From Deltaproteobacteria bacterium (GTDB lineage Bacteria > Desulfobacterota > Desulfobaccia > Desulfobaccales > 0-14-0-80-60-11), in the NCBI GenBank assembly GCA_016875015.1, contig VGSJ01000018.1, forward strand, positions 1-43,302: DNA of 43,302 nucleotides, given 5' to 3'. The position numbers and the translations under genes were made by a program. Below the pieces are notes generated by a model. It was not told where the DNA came from. It was given only the letters and a program-made list of their open reading frames with translations, and searched no databases. Below are positions 9,321 through 16,753 of the stretch, piece after piece; position 1 is the stretch's first letter, and the number at the start of each line of letters is the position of its first letter.

Positions 9321-9362
9321 AATCCTATCCCTTATAACCCTGATAAAATTCTCTGGAGTCAG

Positions 9363-10235
9363 CTATAAACCGGCCGCCGCCAGGATCGACGGCAGTTTGT
9401 CCTCCCACCCGATGGTGGAAACCAGCACTCCCGGGAACCCCTGCTTTTTTACGGCAGCCACGAATTCTGCGGCGATCTGCACACACTCCCGCACCCGGTC
9501 GGAGCTTTTCTGAATCCGGGTGACGAAAGCCTCCGGGATTTTCATCTCCATGTGGGTGTTGATGTAGCGGGCCATGCCCACACTCTTCAAGAGCATGACC
9601 GTGGGAATGATGGCCGCCGGGCGCTTGCCCACCTGACGCCGGAATTTCTCCAGGACTTCCACGTCGAAAACCGGCTGGGTGGTGAAAAACCTGGCCCCCG
9701 CGGCAATTTTTTTGTCCAGGTCCGCCAGTTCCTGCTTCAGGGCTCCGGCATCGCCGGTCACCTTGACGGTTGCGCCCACCAGGAATTGCGGCGCGCCTTT
9801 GAGATCCACCCCGGCCAGGTCCCGGCCGGTCTTCAGGGTCTGGATGGCCGCGAGCAGTTCCAGGAGATTGAGGTCGTTAACCGCCTTGGCCTGATGATGG
9901 TCGCCGTGGGTGATCTCGTCTCCAGCCACCGCCATGACATTGGGGATGCCCAGGGCCTGCGCCGCCAACAGGTCGCCTTGCAGCGCCAAGCGGTTGCGGT
10001 CCCGGCAGCATACCTGCATCACCGTTTCCAGTCCCTTGGTTTGCAAAAGGAGCGCGCCGCCCAGAGAACTCAACCGCATCACGGCGTTGTTCATCTCCGG
10101 GACCACAAAGGCGTCCACCATCCGCTTGACGCCGGTGGCGCTGGCCACCATACTGGAAACATCCGTGCCTTTGGGCGGTTCCATCTCCGCCAGAATGACG
10201 AATTCGCCGGAAGTCAATTTCTCTTGTAATGGCAT
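9363..10235 (-). CDS. Second methylenetetrahydrofolate reductase-like protein
   Basis: A 290-aa MetF-family protein and a clear paralogue of the one at 4197. Shared landmarks are VILAEMEPPKG (FAVTSEVGPP there), CCRDRNRLALQGDLLAAQALGIPNVMAV, GDEITHGDHH, GARFFTTQPVFDVEVLEKF and LKSVGMARYI. It lacks the Cys cluster of the other copy. It lies 43 bases upstream of hdrA on the same strand and just after a degenerate receiver gene, so it probably shares the transcript. It may be the biosynthetic MetF, a second subunit of the complex, or a reductase with another folate or pterin substrate. Sequence alone does not decide. Confidence 0.88.
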   Translation of the reverse strand: MPLQEKLTSGEFVILAEMEPPKGTDVSSMVASATGVKRMVDAFVVPEMNNAVMRLSSLGGALLLQTKGLETVMQVCCRDRNRLALQGDLLAAQALGIPNVMAVAGDEITHGDHHQAKAVNDLNLLELLAAIQTLKTGRDLAGVDLKGAPQFLVGATVKVTGDAGALKQELADLDKKIAAGARFFTTQPVFDVEVLEKFRRQVGKRPAAIIPTVMLLKSVGMARYINTHMEMKIPEAFVTRIQKSSDRVRECVQIAAEFVAAVKKQGFPGVLVSTIGWEDKLPSILAAAGL

Positions 10236-10253
10236 CGCGGTCCCTCTCTCAGG

Positions 10254-10634
10254 TTATTGGGATGATCGCACCATGGCGTTGGAGATGGCTAAGATGAGGT
10301 CATCCATGCCGAAGGAATTGACATGATAGTAAAAAATCCCCTGCTGCCGGATGCGGCTTTCCTGTTCCGGATTGTTTTCATCGGCAGTAATGATGATGGG
10401 GAGCTTGCGGTCCAGTCCTCTGATGATGGAGATGGCCTCATAACCCAAATCTTCCGGCAGGCGGACATCCATGACCAGTACGTTGATCTTTTCATTCTGC
10501 AGGGTCATGAGCAGGGCTTTGATGTTGTCCACGGCTTTGAGCCGGTGCCCTTGTTCGGTGATCCAGAAATCCAGGTTCTGCGACAAGGCCCCGCCGCGTT
10601 CTGCGATCAACAGTGTGCCGCCCTTTTCCGTCAT
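10254..10634 (-). CDS. Degenerate receiver-domain protein
   Basis: A 126-aa receiver-like protein from the ATG at 10634. The ORF track extends to a TTG at 10697, but the first beta strand (TLLIAE) follows this ATG closely, as usual for receivers. The phosphoacceptor-like Asp is present (VLVMDVRLPED), but the acidic pair that binds magnesium is replaced (IAERGG) and the conserved Lys is absent (FYYHVNS). It is probably a pseudo-receiver, or regulated without standard phosphorylation. It is the first gene of the minus-strand C1 locus, 18 bases before the MetF paralogue, which suggests a regulatory or scaffold role there (inference). The start choice is uncertain. Confidence 0.72.
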   Translation of the reverse strand: MTEKGGTLLIAERGGALSQNLDFWITEQGHRLKAVDNIKALLMTLQNEKINVLVMDVRLPEDLGYEAISIIRGLDRKLPIIITADENNPEQESRIRQQGIFYYHVNSFGMDDLILAISNAMVRSSQ

Positions 10635-10830
10635 CTTCAGCGCCCCGGATTTCCCGAACCGAGCTACTGCCACGGTGATTGATTCCCAATCCAGCAATGC
10701 AAGGCCTGTGCCTTGAAGTCAACCGGAGGAAAACCCGCGCCCGGGCTCATCCTTAGGAAAAAAAGTTCAAGCTGTCAGGGGAAGCCGCGGGGGGTTTTGG
10801 ACCAGGGGCAAGGCGATTGTCAAGGCATAT

Positions 10831-10856
10831 AATTGTAATTTCAATTCGTTACAATT
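10831..10856. promoter_or_regulatory. Operator-like inverted repeat upstream of the C1 locus
   Basis: AATTGTAA and TTACAATT form a perfect 8-bp inverted repeat with a 10-bp spacer in an AT-rich patch. On the minus strand it overlaps a weak promoter-like pair, TTGTAA-N17-TATATG. It is about 200 bp before the receiver gene that opens the C1 locus. No named regulator consensus is claimed. Confidence 0.35.
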
Positions 10857-10991
10857 AATGGGTAAAATTGCCACATTTGTTGACATATTGCCACGCGGGC
10901 CAGGAGGCGTAAGTCTAGATTGGGTTTCCGGGAATGGCGCCCCAGCCGGAGTCGCCGCCGTCACCTGATACCAGATTGCAGTCAAAAGGTG

Positions 10992-11033
10992 GCACAGGCT
11001 TTCCAGCCTGTGCAGGCGCAGGCTAAAGCCTGC
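10992..11033. repeat. Paired palindromic repeat
   Basis: Two perfect hairpins stand side by side: GCACAGGCT-TTCC-AGCCTGTGC (10992-11013) and GCAGGCT-AA-AGCCTGC (11018-11033). The first recurs at 35512 (imperfect on its right side), and a stem variant with GGTT/AACC occurs at 35668. It belongs to a dispersed palindrome family of intergenic spaces. Confidence 0.75.
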
Positions 11034-11246
11034 GGCTACAGAAAATAGCCTTTTGAGCGCAACTTGGTATGAGATGGCCTTCAGGCCAACGGGGGCTTGG
11101 GCGTAACCCCGAGCCGCCGGCGCCGGTTGGGAAATCCCGTTTCTGTGATAAAATAAAGTCAGTGGCGTCCGGGGATGCCGGAGCAATGGGCTCACCCCCA
11201 GCCCACCCGGGCGCGTTGACCAGGTCTCCAACCACCAGGAATTCCT

Positions 11247-11717
11247 ATGGATATAACCGCTCGTGAGGTAATGGCTACCCGGTTCTCCACCCTGTCACCC
11301 CGGATGACCATCGGGGAGGCCTGCCGGGTCTTTCAGAAAGCCGGGGAGGAGCACCAACAGATCGTCTTCGGCATGGTGGTCACCGATCAAGCGGGGCAAT
11401 TGCTGGGCATGCTTTCCATGTATGACATCCTGCTGCTCATCCGGCCCAAGCATATTCACATCTGGGGTGAGATCAAGGACGTGGACGTCTCGGGCATCCT
11501 CGATGCAGCCTTGACCCGGGCCAGATCCATGCTGGTTTCGGATATCATGACCACCGACCTCCTCACCATCACCCCTGACATGCACCTGCTGCGGATCATC
11601 GACATTATGATCAAAAAGCATGTCCGCCGGCTGCCGGTCCTGGAAGATGGGAAAATGGTCGGCATGGTGTATCTGTCCCAGGTCTTCCAGCATCTCCTGG
11701 AAAGAGGTTCAGAATGA
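11247..11717 (+). CDS. CBS-domain pair protein
   Basis: A 156-aa protein made of two CBS motifs. The first spans about residues 5-65 (VMATRFSTLSPRMTIGEA to GMLSMYDIL) and the second 97-152 (VSDIMTTDLLTITPDMHLLRIIDIM to GMVYLSQVFQ). CBS pairs bind adenine nucleotides or SAM and usually regulate a partner protein. No enzymatic or DNA-binding domain is attached. It is followed 28 bases later by a longer CBS protein on the same strand, so the two are probably co-transcribed. It is divergent from the C1 locus. Confidence 0.88.
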   Translation: MDITAREVMATRFSTLSPRMTIGEACRVFQKAGEEHQQIVFGMVVTDQAGQLLGMLSMYDILLLIRPKHIHIWGEIKDVDVSGILDAALTRARSMLVSDIMTTDLLTITPDMHLLRIIDIMIKKHVRRLPVLEDGKMVGMVYLSQVFQHLLERGSE

Positions 11718-11745
11718 GGCCGGCGCCGCCGCCTGAGGGAACGCC

Positions 11746-12636
11746 ATGCAGGTCAGTAATCGCCAGAACGTCATGAAGGATTTGACGGTCAAAGAGGCCA
11801 TGCGCCGGTTGATCATTAACCTCGCCGCGGAGGCCACCCTGGAGGAGGCCATCCGTTATGCCATCAAGTATAAGGTGAACGCCATCCTGATTACCGACCC
11901 CAACCAGGTAGCGGTGGGGGTGGTCACCAAAACCGATCTCATGGGGGCCTATTATGCCGGACTCCCCCTTTCTACCCCGGCGGCCTCAATCATGGTGGGG
12001 CCGCCCCTGTTTTGCCACCTGGACGACTCCCTGGACGCGGCCCTGGACCGCATGCGGACCCACAAAATCCACCGGCTCTATGTCCGGGAGGCGGCCGCCC
12101 CGCAGGCCGTGGGCGTCCTGGCCTACCCGGACATCGTGGGTTTGCTCTACCGCTATTGCCATCAGTGCGACAGGAACCTGCGCCGGGATACGGAGGAGGC
12201 GGAGCACCTTTTGGCCGACCGGGTGCGTCTCCGGGAAGTGATGACCCCGGGGGTCTTCGCCCTGGGGGCCGACGACAGCCTGCTCCAGGTAATGGAAGGG
12301 CTGGCGGCCCATAAATTCGGCGCCCTCCTGATTACCGGGGAGGATGGGGCGCCGGCGGGGGTGATCTCCAAGACCGACCTCATCGTCGCCTATTTGCATG
12401 GCGTACCCCCCGAGGCCCCGGCCAAGACCGTGATGACCAAGGAGGTGGCCGCCTGCGATTACCATGACATCCTGATCAACGCCCTGCGCCGGATGATTTT
12501 TTCCGATGTTTCCCGGCTTTTTGTCTTCCGGGACTCTCCCGGGCACATCGTGGGCGTGTTCTCCCTGTCCGACGCCACCCGTTTCCGCTCGGGAACCTGC
12601 CGGGCCTGCGTCAGCAGCCGCATTCGCCCCCACTAG
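11746..12636 (+). CDS. Four-CBS-domain protein
   Basis: A 296-aa protein with four CBS motifs in two tandem pairs: TVKEAMRRLIINLAAEATLEEA and GVVTKTDLMGAY, then SIMVGPPLFCHLDDSLDAAL and GVLAYPDIVGLLY, then REVMTPGVFALGADDSLLQV and GVISKTDLIVAYLHG, and finally TVMTKEVAACDYHDILINAL and GVFSLSDATRFR. A CHQC-like segment (YCHQCDRNL) separates the halves and the C-terminus has CRACVSS, so a metal site is possible. It is likely an energy-status sensor acting with its neighbour; the target is unknown. ATG at 11746 follows GAGGGAACGCC; an internal ATG at 11773 is an alternative start. Confidence 0.85.
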   Translation: MQVSNRQNVMKDLTVKEAMRRLIINLAAEATLEEAIRYAIKYKVNAILITDPNQVAVGVVTKTDLMGAYYAGLPLSTPAASIMVGPPLFCHLDDSLDAALDRMRTHKIHRLYVREAAAPQAVGVLAYPDIVGLLYRYCHQCDRNLRRDTEEAEHLLADRVRLREVMTPGVFALGADDSLLQVMEGLAAHKFGALLITGEDGAPAGVISKTDLIVAYLHGVPPEAPAKTVMTKEVAACDYHDILINALRRMIFSDVSRLFVFRDSPGHIVGVFSLSDATRFRSGTCRACVSSRIRPH

Positions 12637-12678
12637 TATTGCGTTTCAGGAAAACCTTTAAAAAGAAAAACTTCTTGT

Positions 12679-12792
12679 TCCCTCCCCCTTGATGGGGGAG
12701 GGTTAGGGTGGGGGTGACAAAACCATGAACAGATACAAAGCCTTATCCCACTCCACCTACCCCCCTTCCACCAGGGGAGGGGGAATTTTAAG
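12679..12792. repeat. MITE-like composite repeat with inverted ends
   Basis: The left end reads CCCTCCCCCTTGATGGGGGAGGGTTAGGGTGGGGGT and matches the repeat at 18-57. The right end (CCCACTCCACCTACCCCCTTCCACC then AGGGGAGGGGGA) is roughly its inverse. This gives a 114-bp unit with inverted termini and no coding capacity. Confidence 0.55.
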
Positions 12793-12875
12793 ACCATAAC
12801 TTATTAAAGCTACTTCTGAAACACTACACTAGTGTGACGTTCCACAAGTAATACGGCAATTAAAGAATGGTTTTT

Positions 12876-12960
12876 ACCCCCCCTTTTCTAAAGGGGGGTC
12901 AGGGGGGATTAAATAAGTGCTTAATAATCCCCATAAATCCCCCTTTAAAAAGGGGGACTT
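12876..12960. repeat. Pair of CCCCCTTT/AAAGGGGG hairpins
   Basis: Two G/C-run palindromes lie about 20 bp apart, CCCCCCTTTTCTAAAGGGGGG with GTCAGGGGGGATT, and AATCCCCCTTTAAAAAGGGGGACTT. An equivalent pair occurs at 35771-35858, so this is a dispersed element. Confidence 0.7.
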
Positions 12961-13030
12961 TAAAAAGGTGTTAGGGAAATCACAGCAATATATTTGTCAT
13001 ATAAATTACGGAACCTAGCACTAGACTGCC

Positions 13031-13636
13031 CTACTTTTTCTTAGCCTTTTCCCACGCCTCGATTTTTTCTTTGGCCCTTTCCCTCAGATACAACGCGTCC
13101 AGTTTCTCCTGCTTGCTGAGGAGCGCAATGGAATACGAACTGAGCTCTCCGGTTCGATCAATGTCGCTGAATTTCAAATACATTCTCGTTTTAATCCCGT
13201 TATAGTAAAAATCCTGGGCATTTAATTGTTCCAAGACTTTTGACCTTTGTCCCGGACCAAACCTGGCAAAAACATACTCTTTTAAGATTTGGAATTGGTT
13301 GTGACCTCTTACTTTAATTATGACTCCGGAAAACTTGCCGTTCCAGAACTCGTAGGTGATATCGTCGAGTTTGACCGTCACGAGATATAAGTCTTCCTGT
13401 TTTTTCTTATAATAGGTAAATGGCCCGAGTATCTCAATAAGTTCCATAGTGTGCAGCGGGTCCAGGGTGGCGATGTTCGTCTGCCACTTGAGGCCCCTGA
13501 ACCCATCCGGCTCCGAACCGGGCTTGAACGAATAGTCATAGGTGAACATCTTGTCTTGGGCCGGCAGGCTCATGGCCGACAACAGGATCATGGCCCAGGC
13601 GATCATTACCCCCATGAAGACGGTTTTTCTCATCAT
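13031..13636 (-). CDS. Secreted or membrane-anchored hypothetical protein
   Basis: About 201 aa from tandem ATGs at 13636/13633. The ORF track start at 13702 adds 22 residues that would precede a typical signal sequence, and AGGAGGG lies just upstream of the internal ATG. The N-terminus MMRKTVFMGVMIAWAMILLSAMSLPAQ is a signal peptide with a probable cleavage after Ala-Gln. The mature part has PDGFRGLKW, a start often seen in periplasmic hypotheticals of Desulfobacterota, and a mixed beta core (VTVKLDDITYEFWNGKFSGVIIKV). The C-terminus is a charged helix (RERAKEKIEAWEKAKKK). The gene is more AT-rich than its neighbours. I do not recognise a function. Confidence 0.75.
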   Translation of the reverse strand: MMRKTVFMGVMIAWAMILLSAMSLPAQDKMFTYDYSFKPGSEPDGFRGLKWQTNIATLDPLHTMELIEILGPFTYYKKKQEDLYLVTVKLDDITYEFWNGKFSGVIIKVRGHNQFQILKEYVFARFGPGQRSKVLEQLNAQDFYYNGIKTRMYLKFSDIDRTGELSSYSIALLSKQEKLDALYLRERAKEKIEAWEKAKKK

Positions 13637-13911
13637 TATGCCCTTTCCCTCCTGAAATCGACTGATCCTCTCCCAGAAATTCGTCCCGGCAGATGCGGCC
13701 ATCCCGGTGTTTTTTCCAGAGCTTCAGGTGGGGGGAATTGTACCTGATCCCGGGCGCCAAAGCCAGCGAGTTTTTGAGTTGCCCAGGCCCGCCCCGGGAT
13801 AAGGTTGCCTCTACCACCGCCTACGCCCACTTTCCTCTTTACCGTTAAGAGGTTTGACCATATAGTGAAAGTTATCATCGTAATTGTGCCACCGGAAGGA
13901 GAGCCGCACCC

Positions 13912-14718
13912 ATGATTGACCTGAACGCCGTGGATTATTCTCCCCTGGACGTGCCTGAGGTGCTGCTGCGGTTGTTCCACCCCCGTCCCGAATTAAGCTT
14001 AGCCTCCGCCCAGCCCCCCGCCCGGGACCTCCTCGTGCCGGTGGATGACCACGCGGTGGTGGGGGCCCGCTTTCATCCGGCCGCGGCCACCGCCCCCACC
14101 ATCCTCTTCTTCCACGGCAACGGCGAGATCGTGGCCGATTATGACGAGTTGGCGCCCTTCTACCGGCGTCAGGGCGTCAACTTTTTACCGGTGGATTACC
14201 GGGGTTACGGCCGCTCCACCGGCGCCCCCACGGTGAGCGCCATGATGCGGGACTGCCATGCCGTTTTCACCTTCGCCCGGCAGTGGCTGCCGGAGATGGG
14301 CTACCGGGGCCCCTTGATGGTCATGGGCCGGTCCCTGGGAAGCGCCTCGGCCCTGGAACTGGCAGTCGCCTACCCGGGAGAGGTCGCGGCTCTCATCGTG
14401 GAGAGCGGCTTTGCCTATGCCGGACCCCTGTTGCAGCTTTTGGGCGTCAACCTGGCCGCCATCGGGTTTAAGGAAACGGCCGGTTTCCGCAACGTCGACA
14501 AGATCCGGGCCTACCCCGGCCCCACCCTGATCATCCACGCCGAGCACGACCACATCATTCCCGTGAGCGACGGCCAGGCCCTGTATGACGCCGCCGCGGC
14601 CCCGGACAAGACCCTGCTCAAAATCCCCCACGCCAACCACAACGACATCCTCTTCCAGGGCGGCGCGGCGTACATGACGGCCATCCAGGCGCTGGCGGCA
14701 CGGATCAGCCGGGGATAG
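13912..14718 (+). CDS. Alpha/beta hydrolase (serine hydrolase)
   Basis: A 268-aa alpha/beta hydrolase fold protein. FFHGNGE is the oxyanion-hole HG motif and VDYRGYGRSTG follows. The nucleophile elbow is GRSLGS (Ser near residue 140), the acid is likely in HAEHDHIIPVSDG, and the catalytic His is in PHANHND. There is no signal peptide, so it is probably cytoplasmic. The best match is the BEM46/YfhR-like group of hydrolases of unknown substrate. An A/G-rich ribosome site (GGAAGGAGAG) lies before the ATG. It stands alone, with no obvious operon partner. Confidence 0.9.
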   Translation: MIDLNAVDYSPLDVPEVLLRLFHPRPELSLASAQPPARDLLVPVDDHAVVGARFHPAAATAPTILFFHGNGEIVADYDELAPFYRRQGVNFLPVDYRGYGRSTGAPTVSAMMRDCHAVFTFARQWLPEMGYRGPLMVMGRSLGSASALELAVAYPGEVAALIVESGFAYAGPLLQLLGVNLAAIGFKETAGFRNVDKIRAYPGPTLIIHAEHDHIIPVSDGQALYDAAAAPDKTLLKIPHANHNDILFQGGAAYMTAIQALAARISRG

Positions 14719-15003
14719 GAGGCAACCGGACCTTCGCCGCCCTGGCCGGACTCCGGGACCGAACGTTCTGCGCCGCGGGATTACCCTGCGCCAGTTTTTC
14801 TTCAAGACGCCACCCACCATGCGCTTCACTCCATTTTGCACAGCCCGAATCAGGAATTTATCACCCCAGTATTAGGGATTCTCCTATGGTGAACCGGAAT
14901 CTCCTCGTTTAATCTGGGAGAGTCTCTGCAGGTACAACCCGCTGGACCAGGAAGGTCATCTTCTGACGGGCCAAAGGCCGCGCAGCAGAATGGGGGTAGC
15001 CGG

Positions 15004-16503
15004 GTGATACATAAAATACACCAGTTCTTTCGCCGGTCTAAAAAACCGCCACGGCAGTCCGGAAATGGGCAACAGCCCTCCAAACCAGTGGAAGGTCTCA
15101 TGGAAGCACACCAGGCTTGCCGGCCGACCATCGAGGCGCTGCTGGAAAGCGACCAGGATTTCAAGTTACTCTTAAACAATATCCCGGCCGTGGTATTTAA
15201 GGGATATATCGACGGGACCGTGGATTTCTTTGACCATAAAATCGAAGAGATGACCGGATACGCAAGAAAGGATTTCGAATCCAGGCAGCGTAAATGGACT
15301 GAATTAGTTTTTGAAGAAGACGTTGAAGAAGTCAAACTGGCATTTGTCCAGGGACTAAAAACCGACAAGTCATATGTGAGGGAATATAGAATAAGAAACC
15401 GGCAAAATAATTTTATTTGGATTCAGGAAAGAAGCCAGATAGTTTGCGATCAGAGTGGAAAGATTCAATATGTGAGCGGCATATTCTTCGATATTACGTC
15501 GCCAAAACAAGCCGAAGAGGCCCGGCAAGAGGGGGAAAGATTTCTTTCCAGCATTTTTAGCAGTATTCTTGATGGCATTAGCGTCATCGACTTAAATTTT
15601 AATATTGTGCAGGTCAATGCCACCATGGAGAAGTGGTACCAACAGGCGCTCCCTCTGGTTGGGAATAAGTGCTATGAGGTCTATCAGGGCAGGTCCGAAC
15701 CCTGTCAGCCTTGTCCCGCGTATCGCACCATGCTCACCGGTGAACCGCATTTCGACACCATACCCCGTAAAGGCGCCGATGGCCGAAGCGTGGACTGGTC
15801 AGATGTACATGCTTTCCCCTGGATGAGTAAAACCACGGGGAAAATGAGGGGGGTTATCAAGTACATCCGGGATATCACCTGCCGCGTGAACGCCGAGCAA
15901 ACCGTAGAGGAAAGTCTCATAAATTTACAGAAGGCCTTGAACGGGACGGTCAAGGCCCTGGCCAACACTTTGGAATCGAAAGATCCGTATACGGCCGGCC
16001 ACCAAAGGCGGGTGGTGCAACTCGCCTGCGCCCTGGCTCAAGAGTTGGGGGAATCACCCCATTATATCGAGGGGATGCGCGTCATGGGATTTCTCCATGA
16101 CCTGGGGAAGATCGCCGTTCCCGGGGAGATTCTCAGCAAACCGAGCCGATTGAGCGAATACGAATTTGACCTGATAAAAATTCATCCCCAGGCAGGCTAC
16201 GACATCTTAAAGGAAATAGATTTTCCCTGGCCGGTAGCCCTGGCGGTGGTCCAACACCATGAGCGGCTCGATGGCTCAGGTTATCCTTACGGACTTTCAG
16301 GCCATGATATTATCATGGAGGCCAAAATCTTAGCGGTGGCGGATGTTGTCGAAGCCATGGCTTCTCACCGTCCTTATCGCCCGGCCCTGGGTTTGAACCA
16401 AGCCATGGCGGAAATTTCCCAGCAGCAGGGGGTTCTCTACGACCCCGAGGTGGTCAACGCCTGTTTGAGGCTCGTATCTGAAAAAACTTTCACCTTTCAT
16501 TAA
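15004..16503 (+). CDS. PAS-PAS-HD-GYP cyclic di-GMP phosphodiesterase
   Basis: A 499-aa signalling protein starting with GTG. PAS 1 spans about residues 50-165 (NNIPAVVFKGYIDGT to GIFFDIT), PAS 2 about 180-300 (LDGISVIDLNFNIVQVN, with a CQPCPAY Cys pair), and an HD-GYP domain fills the rest. The domain holds GHQRRVVQLA, the HD of FLHDLGKIAVP near 363, HHERLDGSGYP near 417 and VADVVEAMASHRPYR. HD-GYP enzymes hydrolyse c-di-GMP to pGpG or GMP, and all diagnostic residues are intact. No transmembrane segment is seen, so it is a soluble sensor. It is the functional opposite of the GGDEF protein at 22272. Confidence 0.92.
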   Translation: MIHKIHQFFRRSKKPPRQSGNGQQPSKPVEGLMEAHQACRPTIEALLESDQDFKLLLNNIPAVVFKGYIDGTVDFFDHKIEEMTGYARKDFESRQRKWTELVFEEDVEEVKLAFVQGLKTDKSYVREYRIRNRQNNFIWIQERSQIVCDQSGKIQYVSGIFFDITSPKQAEEARQEGERFLSSIFSSILDGISVIDLNFNIVQVNATMEKWYQQALPLVGNKCYEVYQGRSEPCQPCPAYRTMLTGEPHFDTIPRKGADGRSVDWSDVHAFPWMSKTTGKMRGVIKYIRDITCRVNAEQTVEESLINLQKALNGTVKALANTLESKDPYTAGHQRRVVQLACALAQELGESPHYIEGMRVMGFLHDLGKIAVPGEILSKPSRLSEYEFDLIKIHPQAGYDILKEIDFPWPVALAVVQHHERLDGSGYPYGLSGHDIIMEAKILAVADVVEAMASHRPYRPALGLNQAMAEISQQQGVLYDPEVVNACLRLVSEKTFTFH

Positions 16504-16753
16504 GCCAACCCGACCACGGTTGAACCCGGGATCGGAACCGCAGCCGCAGCTCGATCCGGCCCCCGATGCTTGACCTTTCCCTGACGTCATGCGGTCTCCA
16601 TTTTTTCGCCAACCCCGGCTCCCATCTTTAACAATCATTGGTGCATAATTAAATCAGGTAATTCCCTGGCGCACGATATTTCAGCCCGGGAAATTCCCTG
16701 GCCATGGCCGCAAAATTATGGTAAAAAGGCTGATAGTCTTAAAGGAAGGTATC

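Larger units (their letters stand above)
10635..11246. other. Intergenic region between divergent operons
   Basis: This 612-bp gap separates the minus-strand C1 locus from the plus-strand CBS genes. It holds an AATTGTAA-N10-TTACAATT inverted repeat (10831-10856), two ATTGCCAC direct repeats 20 bp apart (10867 and 10887), and a pair of perfect palindromes (10992-11033). The 154-aa and 70-aa minus ORFs here have no recognisable family features and run through the palindromes, so I do not call them. No RNA gene was recognised. Confidence 0.6.
12637..13030. other. Intergenic block of palindromic repeats
   Basis: No gene is seen in this 394-bp gap. It is built mainly of C-run/G-run palindromes: 12679-12717 with an inverted relative at about 12748-12792, and two CCCCCTTT..AAAGGGGG hairpins at 12876-12909 and 12928-12960. 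It separates the CBS genes from a convergent minus-strand gene. Confidence 0.7.

Noticed and set aside
10767-11231. 154-aa minus ORF in the intergenic region
   Set aside because: It runs through two palindromic repeats and has no ribosome site or recognisable domain.
12637-13030. CRISPR-like regular repeats
   Set aside because: The repeats are palindromes of different types with irregular spacing and no unique spacers of constant length.
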